Of a stretch of 10,635 nucleotides of DNA, positions 5,702 through 10,635 are shown piece by piece. This DNA is from an uncultured Brevinema sp. GTDB taxonomy: Bacteria; Spirochaetota; Brevinematia; Brevinematales; Brevinemataceae. A program made the translations under genes and the position numbers. The notes under the pieces were generated by a model, which did not search any database, was not told the DNA's origin, and saw nothing but the letters and a program-made list of their open reading frames with translations. Positions within the stretch are counted from its first letter, which is position 1, and every line of letters begins with the position of its first letter. The stretch is from positions 1-10,635 of the forward strand of contig CAMRBT010000037.1 of the NCBI GenBank assembly GCA_947040475.1, read 5' to 3'.

Positions 5702-5738
5702 TCAAATTAATACGCTATAAGTATGAGTATTAATTTGA
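5702..5738. repeat. 12-bp perfect inverted repeat upstream of the operon promoter
   Basis: TCAAATTAATAC (5702-5713) and GTATTAATTTGA (5727-5738) are perfectly complementary with a 13-nt spacer. The repeat lies 16 bp upstream of the -35 box and is not followed by a T tract on the relevant side, so an operator or activator site is more likely than a terminator. Confidence 0.55.
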
Positions 5739-5765
5739 GCATTTGGATTTATGAATATAGTTAAT

Positions 5766-5806
5766 ATTATAAATAAAACCCTGTTATACAGGGTTTTATT
5801 TATAAT
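5766..5806 (-). terminator. Rho-independent terminator of the 68-residue-repeat TPR gene
   Basis: A perfect 18-bp inverted repeat (5766-5783 with 5789-5806) has a 5-nt loop, a CCCTG/CAGGG core and flanking A/T tracts. It begins 17 bases after the stop codon of the minus-strand gene at 5823. Confidence 0.88.
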
Positions 5807-5822
5807 AAATTTTTTAAAACAA

Positions 5823-6902
5823 TTAATTAAGTTGTAATTTTGATAAATAATTAGAAACATCTGTATTCATAGATAGGTCTAAATAATTAGATAAAATAGC
5901 ACCAATTTCTTTAGATTTGCCTATAGAAACGAGCATATCAATACTTAAAATAACAATACGGGTATCCTTACCAAACATAGATAGTAATTCTAAAAGCATA
6001 GTATAAGCTTCTTCAATTTCTTGTTTTTGAATAAGCATACGAATTTTTCCGACAAAACCATATTTATCTTGAAACTTATCCCAAGCTATACCGTAATGTA
6101 CTTCTGCTTCATTATACTGTTCTAAAGAAAAATATATATCTGCAATTCTTGTAAGAATTTTTGGATTTTCAGGATCTCTCTCTAAAAGCTCTTTCCAAAA
6201 ATGGATAGATTCTTCATATTGTTTAGATCCTCTTAAGGTATCAGCGATACCATAGAGTACGAAGTTGTTATTAGAGGATGATTTGTACGCTTTTTGATAA
6301 TATTCCATTGCTTTTGGAAAATCTTTGCGTAAACGATAAATATTTCCAACCATAGTAAGAATATTAATAAATTCAGGGTAAAGATCTAATAACTGTTCCC
6401 AATAAATTAGAGCTTGATCATAACGTTTACATTTGTAATATAAATCGCCTAAGCCCATTAAAGCAAATTTATTAGTAGATTGATTGTCTAAAGTCATTAA
6501 ATAATATTGTTCTGCTTTCCCAAGATTACCTAAATTTCTGTATACATCGGCAATTCTTGTTAAGGCAAGAAAATCTTTTTTATCGACTTCTATATATTTT
6601 AACCACCAAGATAATTCTTGTTGTCTATCTTTAATTCCTCTATAAGCATTAGCAATACCTTTGAGAGCTAATTTGTTAGTAGGACTGAATTCTAGAGCTT
6701 TATGAAAATATTTAATAGCTTTACTGAATTGTAATTCAGCTCTATAAATATTACCAATACCTGCATATATTTTTGCACGATTATAATCGTCTAAATTAGT
6801 GATATTATTTTCTAATTCTAAATACAATTCAAGCGATTCTTTGTATTTTTTTTGAAGTGATAATATCTTAGCCTGTTCTATTTTCATTTGAATTTCTGAC
6901 AT
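5823..6902 (-). CDS. TPR protein with an exact 68-residue double-repeat period
   Basis: 359 aa, TPRs throughout to about residue 300. The repeats alternate in two types with an exact 68-residue period: NKLALKGIANAYRG (76), NKFALMGLGDLYY (144), NNFVLYGIADTLRG (212); and FLALTRIADVYR (111), INILTMVGNIYR (179), PKILTRIADIY (247). Conserved Trp/Tyr positions (SWWLKYIEVD, IYWEQLLDLYP, HFWKELLERDP) repeat in step. No signal peptide is seen, so it is cytoplasmic. The last 60 residues are more divergent helices. The function is unknown; a regular superhelix suggests binding of a long or repeated partner. It has its own promoter (6950-6978) and terminator, so it is monocistronic. The Shine-Dalgarno region is unusual: AAAGGGCGGGA, 5-15 bases before ATG. 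Confidence 0.9.
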   Translation of the reverse strand: MSEIQMKIEQAKILSLQKKYKESLELYLELENNITNLDDYNRAKIYAGIGNIYRAELQFSKAIKYFHKALEFSPTNKLALKGIANAYRGIKDRQQELSWWLKYIEVDKKDFLALTRIADVYRNLGNLGKAEQYYLMTLDNQSTNKFALMGLGDLYYKCKRYDQALIYWEQLLDLYPEFINILTMVGNIYRLRKDFPKAMEYYQKAYKSSSNNNFVLYGIADTLRGSKQYEESIHFWKELLERDPENPKILTRIADIYFSLEQYNEAEVHYGIAWDKFQDKYGFVGKIRMLIQKQEIEEAYTMLLELLSMFGKDTRIVILSIDMLVSIGKSKEIGAILSNYLDLSMNTDVSNYLSKLQLN

Positions 6903-6949
6903 TGAAGTCCCGCCCTTTAAATAATTGTTATGCTAATTATTTAGAGTAT

Positions 6950-6978
6950 ATTATACACTAAATGGTTAAGAATTGCAA
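6950..6978 (-). promoter_or_regulatory. Promoter of the 68-residue-repeat TPR gene
   Basis: On the minus strand TTGCAA (6973-6978) and TATAAT (6950-6955) are 17 bp apart, an excellent match. The start at about 6943 gives a leader of about 40 nt, which contains a small AT-rich inverted repeat (6921-6926/6935-6940). Confidence 0.75.
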
Positions 6979-7016
6979 TCATTTATTATTTGGATTTTAA
7001 ACAATATTCTAAATCT

Positions 7017-9377
7017 TTACTGAATATGGAAATTCATATCTCTCATCAATGTGTTGAATTCTATTGCAAATGTAGAGTTTTTAACGTACTCTAAATCAAC
7101 AATACTAAAGTGAAACATACTATCTCTTAGTATATCTAATTTTACGGCATTAATATTATCTTTTATGCTCCAAAAGATAACACGAGCATTTTTTAACATC
7201 GTATTATCTTTTTTCTCAAAAGCTTTGAGAAGATATTTTTCTAATGATAAAGCAACAGGTTCTAGAAAAAGAATCGCTTCTTCTTTAGAGGAAGCACTTT
7301 TTTTTAACAACTCAGCTTCTCTAATAAAAATATCTACATTTCCTATATCATCTTTATAGACCATATCTTGAGCAAATTTGTGTATACTAGATGCATAATG
7401 AAATACGAGAATTCTTTTTTCGTAAGGTAATAAGAGAGATTCTAAGCCCCAAGCTGCATTCAAAAACAACTCATTCTCGTCAAAGCATTTATATTTTTTT
7501 CTTTCCATTTCAAATTGAATACTACGAGATATAAATCGAACTCTCAAGTAAATAGGTAATGATGATAATACAGATATTTTCCAATTATTATTTGTATTAG
7601 TCCAAAAATTTATATCTTCAAATTCTGATTTATCAAGCATAACTATTTCTTGCCAAAGTAGTTCATCAATGTTTTTATCATTACGGTACTGAAAAGCTAT
7701 CGTAGTACTAATACCCATAAAATTAGTGAAATTCAATATATATCTTTTTGATACTTCATTTTCCCAGATAACATTATAAGTAAATTCATTAGTGCCTTTG
7801 ATAAGAGCTTCGCCACCTTCATTAATCACAAACCAACAAATATATGCTATTAATTCTTCTGTTTGAATTCTATAGTTATCAACACAACGTTCTAATATAG
7901 TATCACCAGCACCCTCTAATTTAATGTTACTATGTGCTTGAGATAGTGTCTTACGACATTTTTCACCTACTTGAGGATCTAAGATATCTTTTGAAAATTC
8001 ATAAGCTCTCATTGCATACAACAAATCTTGTATTGTTTCTATTCCAGATATATCTGAAAAAAACCACCCACAGCTAGTATACATTAACATTGCGTAACGT
8101 AATGATTCCATCATTTGAATAATAGTACTTCTTTCTAATGCTGATAAAGGTTTTTTTTGATGTTTGCTAAAAAATTGCTCGTATGATTCTGGTGTTTTTT
8201 GCACCATAGGAGTGAAATAATCATTTCTTGCTTCCCATACATTATTAAGAAGATTTTCTGTTTTTACTTCTACACTTTCATAGATAGCATCTCTTAAAAC
8301 ATCAAGGGACTCTCTTAGTGGCCCTCGCCATTTTTGATTCCAATTTTCGCCACCGCCAGTATGACAGCCACAGTCCCGAATCCAACGTCCAACACCATGA
8401 GCACAACTCCAAGAAGAACCTTCGCCATGTTCCCCTAGATAGAGTTCACAGTCTTCTTGAGGAGGATTTTCTGCTAAAAATTTACCATAATTAGTAAAGG
8501 CAAGATCTGAGTGTGTATCTTTAGTTACATTATAAATCATTCTCGCTAAAGCCATATTACCATGAGATTTGTGATGTCCATAAACTTCACCATCGGTAGC
8601 GGTATGGACTAATTTTACTTGATTGTTTTGTCTATTAAATTTTTCTTGAACAAGATGTTGCAAACGATTTGAATCTTCTAATAAATTACCAAAACTAATT
8701 TCTGATGCTAATTGAGGATCGTAGAAAAACACTGCTAATTTACCATTTTTAGTATTTAGGTAATAAGGTTTAGTAGGATCTACTCTCCCCCCTAGTACAT
8801 CTATCGTATAATCAGGCAATATTATTTTTCCAGCTTGGAAAGGCGATAAGATAACAAATTTTATTCCACAGTCTACTAATATATCTGCAGTTTCATTATT
8901 AATTGCTGTTTCTCCAAGCCAAATCCCTTCAGAATCTCTTCCAAATCTCGTTTTAAAATCTTCTAAGCCCCATAAAATTTGAGTATATTGATCTCTTTTT
9001 GAAGCTAAAGGCATAATCATATGACTATACACTTGAGCAATAGCATTCCCATGTCCATTATTTCTGGATACAGAAAGTCTATCGCCTTCTATAATTTTAA
9101 GTAATGTTCTTGGATCTGCATCTGGCTTTTCCATCCAAGATAATAAAGTAGGTCCTATATTAAAAGATAGGTATTCAAAACAATTAACAATTTTAATAAT
9201 TTCATTATTTTCGACTATAGGTGTTCTGGTACATGCTGCATAGCATTCGGTGTTGATTCTAATATTCCAGTCATTATAAGGGTAAGCAGATTTCTGCCTA
9301 TCCATAAATCCAGTCCAAGGATTTTCACGTGGTGGTTGATAAAAATGTCCATGTAAGATAAAATTATTTTGAGACAT
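7017..9377 (-). CDS. Glycoside hydrolase family 57 protein with DUF3536
   Basis: 786 aa. The N-terminal GH57 barrel has HGHFYQPPRENPW (9-21), FNIGPTLLSWM (72-82), GHGNAIAQVYSHMIMPLAS (108-126), EGIWLGETAI (150-159, with E156 at the likely nucleophile position) and TDGEVYGHH (261-269, D262 likely acid/base). Then comes the SSWSCAHGVGRW...DCGCHTGG segment (C325, C336, C338, H339) typical of this subfamily, and the C-terminal DUF3536 region. GH57 enzymes are retaining alpha-glucan hydrolases, transferases or branching enzymes; the exact reaction of the DUF3536 branch is not established as far as I know. No signal peptide, so cytoplasmic, probably acting on glycogen-type storage glucan. AAGGAG six bases before ATG fixes the start. 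No clear terminator follows it. Confidence 0.92.
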   Translation of the reverse strand: MSQNNFILHGHFYQPPRENPWTGFMDRQKSAYPYNDWNIRINTECYAACTRTPIVENNEIIKIVNCFEYLSFNIGPTLLSWMEKPDADPRTLLKIIEGDRLSVSRNNGHGNAIAQVYSHMIMPLASKRDQYTQILWGLEDFKTRFGRDSEGIWLGETAINNETADILVDCGIKFVILSPFQAGKIILPDYTIDVLGGRVDPTKPYYLNTKNGKLAVFFYDPQLASEISFGNLLEDSNRLQHLVQEKFNRQNNQVKLVHTATDGEVYGHHKSHGNMALARMIYNVTKDTHSDLAFTNYGKFLAENPPQEDCELYLGEHGEGSSWSCAHGVGRWIRDCGCHTGGGENWNQKWRGPLRESLDVLRDAIYESVEVKTENLLNNVWEARNDYFTPMVQKTPESYEQFFSKHQKKPLSALERSTIIQMMESLRYAMLMYTSCGWFFSDISGIETIQDLLYAMRAYEFSKDILDPQVGEKCRKTLSQAHSNIKLEGAGDTILERCVDNYRIQTEELIAYICWFVINEGGEALIKGTNEFTYNVIWENEVSKRYILNFTNFMGISTTIAFQYRNDKNIDELLWQEIVMLDKSEFEDINFWTNTNNNWKISVLSSLPIYLRVRFISRSIQFEMERKKYKCFDENELFLNAAWGLESLLLPYEKRILVFHYASSIHKFAQDMVYKDDIGNVDIFIREAELLKKSASSKEEAILFLEPVALSLEKYLLKAFEKKDNTMLKNARVIFWSIKDNINAVKLDILRDSMFHFSIVDLEYVKNSTFAIEFNTLMRDMNFHIQ

Positions 9378-9430
9378 CTCACACTCCTTATATTCTTGTA
9401 TAACATACTATAAAATGATTTGTAAAACAA

Positions 9431-9459
9431 AGTATAACATATATTTTATTTATTTTAAA
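9431..9459 (-). promoter_or_regulatory. Promoter of the GH57 gene
   Basis: On the minus strand an extended -10, TG-T-TATACT (9431-9439), has a weaker TTTAAA (9454-9459) 17 bp upstream. The leader would be about 45 nt. A second extended -10-like site (TGTTATACA, 9397-9405) would start almost on the Shine-Dalgarno and is less likely. Confidence 0.5.
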
Positions 9460-9521
9460 GTGTTATTGCCTTTTAATATAAAGAATTATTCAAAGATAAT
9501 AAAGATAATGTGCAAAACTTC

Positions 9522-9550
9522 TTGATTTTTTTATAAAAAAAATATATACT
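9522..9550 (+). promoter_or_regulatory. Promoter of the CCA-enzyme gene
   Basis: TTGATT (9522-9527) and TATACT (9545-9550) are exactly 17 bp apart. The start at about 9557 leaves a leader of some 20 nt. It is divergent from the GH57 promoter. Confidence 0.7.
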
Positions 9551-9575
9551 AACATAAATTACATTGGAGAGATGT

Positions 9576-10635
9576 GTGCAGAAACTATTTGATCATCATA
9601 TTCCTGAGGATATTATCAATATATCTAATATTCTTTCATCTCATAATTATGAATTAAGATTAGTCGGTGGGGCTATTCGGGATTCTTTAAGAGGCGAGCA
9701 AGTTTCTGACTTTGATTTAGCTACCTCTGCAACTCCTGAACAAATACAAAAAATCTTCCAACAGGATAAAAATTATCTTTTAATCCCTACAGGCTTAGCT
9801 CATGGCACATTGACCTTAGTGATTGATAAAAAACATTATGAGATAACTAGTTATAGAATAGATGGTAGTTATTCCGATAATAGACACCCAGATCAAGTTT
9901 CTTTTACCAATTCTCTTGAAGAAGATCTTTCTCGCAGAGATTTTACTATTAATGCCATAGCCGTAGATCCACTTACAAGAGAAATCATAGACCCTTTTAA
10001 TGGACAAGAAGATATACGAAAAAAAATAATCAGAACTGTTGGCGATCCTATACAACGTTTTAGTGAAGATGCTCTAAGAATGCTCAGAGCTTGTCGTTTT
10101 GCATCAAAGTTAGAATATCATATCGATGCCCCTACCTTAAAAGCTATCAAAGAATTAACACCAAATATCAAAGATGTTTCTCAAGAACGCATTCGTGATG
10201 AAATTATGAAAATGTTAACCAGCAAAAAACCTTCTATAGGATTTGATTTATTACATGATCTCACCTTATTACCAATAATACTTCCTGAATTAGAAGAAGG
10301 TTATGGCATAGACCAAAATGAATTCCATAAATACGATGTGTACAAACACAATGTAGAAACCTGTAATTCCATGAGTATGGATGATATGATGGGACGATTA
10401 GCGGCTTTATTACATGATATTGGAAAACCTCGTGCTAAAAAATTCGCTTTAAAAATCGGTAATGGAAATGTGTTTTACAATCATGAAATCATCGGTGCTA
10501 AAATGGCAAAAAATCTGATGAAACGATTAAAATTTTCTAATGAAGAAATCAACAAATGTGTACTACTCGTAGAATTACACATGTTTTATTATACTAGTGA
10601 TTGGAATGATGGAGCTATAAGACGATTTTTAAAAC
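9576..10635 (+). CDS. cca: CCA tRNA nucleotidyltransferase, 3' end cut by the window
   Basis: 353 codons are visible, open through the right edge. Start is GTG at 9576: GGAGA (9566-9570) is five bases upstream, and no in-frame ATG precedes the conserved head. Class II polymerase-beta-type motifs follow: LVGGAIRD (29-36), catalytic DFD (D45, D47), PTGLAHGT, and RRDFTIN (120-126, ribose and template region). The RNA-binding helical part contains GDPIQRFSEDALRMLRACRF, and an HD-domain motif is at LLHDIGKP (H280, D281). The enzyme adds or repairs the 3' CCA of tRNA in the cytoplasm. Whether it adds all of CCA, or only CC or A as in species with split enzymes, cannot be told here. The gene is divergent from the GH57 gene. 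Confidence 0.93.
   Translation, partial: MQKLFDHHIPEDIINISNILSSHNYELRLVGGAIRDSLRGEQVSDFDLATSATPEQIQKIFQQDKNYLLIPTGLAHGTLTLVIDKKHYEITSYRIDGSYSDNRHPDQVSFTNSLEEDLSRRDFTINAIAVDPLTREIIDPFNGQEDIRKKIIRTVGDPIQRFSEDALRMLRACRFASKLEYHIDAPTLKAIKELTPNIKDVSQERIRDEIMKMLTSKKPSIGFDLLHDLTLLPIILPELEEGYGIDQNEFHKYDVYKHNVETCNSMSMDDMMGRLAALLHDIGKPRAKKFALKIGNGNVFYNHEIIGAKMAKNLMKRLKFSNEEINKCVLLVELHMFYYTSDWNDGAIRRFLK

Noticed and set aside
7165..7359. Plus-strand ORF of 64 codons inside the GH57 gene
   Set aside because: Antisense to a well-supported 786-aa enzyme, without ribosome binding site or family features.
9215..9430. Minus-strand ORF of 71 codons at the head of the GH57 gene
   Set aside because: It overlaps the GH57 start in another frame; the conserved HGHFYQPPRENPW head shows which frame is used.
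9816..10055. Minus-strand ORF of 79 codons opposite the CCA enzyme
   Set aside because: Antisense to conserved CCA-enzyme motifs including RRDFTIN.

Overview
The window is strongly AT-rich chromosomal DNA (A+T-biased codons, A/T-only spacers, many rho-independent terminators). It reads as a didermic, low-GC bacterium, most likely a spirochaete (Brachyspira- or Brevinema-like). This is inferred from the combination of a CarD-family regulator, a Rho-N/SAP-like protein with a DUF4912-like domain, several TPR proteins, an LpxL/HtrB-type acyltransferase, a GH57-DUF3536 protein and a short groES that stands apart from groEL. No single gene proves the genus. There are no transposases, integrases, CRISPR arrays or tRNA/rRNA genes.

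Layout. Positions 1-716 are the least ordinary part. A perfect sigma70-type promoter (TTGACA-17 bp-TATAAT) drives a transcript that should start at about 134. Its first 17-18 bases are perfectly complementary to 353-370, enclosing several strong hairpins and a 28-codon hydrophobic reading frame. About 65 bp further on, a long hairpin buries the Shine-Dalgarno of a 61-aa zinc-ribbon/membrane mini-protein, followed by a terminator. The block can be read as a regulatory leader for the mini-gene, a free structured RNA, or a type I toxin-like mRNA; sequence alone does not decide.

Positions 971-2824 (+) carry a CarD-family regulator with its own terminator, then a promoter for a two-gene unit: a Rho-N/DUF4912-like protein and the 16S rRNA maturation endoribonuclease YbeY. 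A hairpin with A and T tracts at 2849-2877 ends this unit and also the oppositely oriented groES.

Positions 2895-5638 (-) hold a likely operon in the order TPR protein, secreted TPR/coiled-coil protein (4-bp ATGA overlap), lipid A-type acyltransferase, groES. It starts at a promoter next to a 12-bp inverted repeat. Positions 5823-6902 (-) are a separately promoted and terminated TPR protein built on an exact 68-residue double repeat. Positions 7017-9377 (-) encode a GH57/DUF3536 alpha-glucan-type enzyme. Divergently, a (+) promoter leads to a CCA tRNA nucleotidyltransferase that starts at GTG (9576) and runs off the right edge.

Functionally this is mostly housekeeping: RNA maturation (YbeY, CCA enzyme), transcription control (CarD), protein folding (GroES), envelope lipid acylation and alpha-glucan metabolism, with TPR scaffolds whose partners cannot be read from sequence. 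The best candidate for something undescribed is the structured RNA / small-protein block at 100-716.
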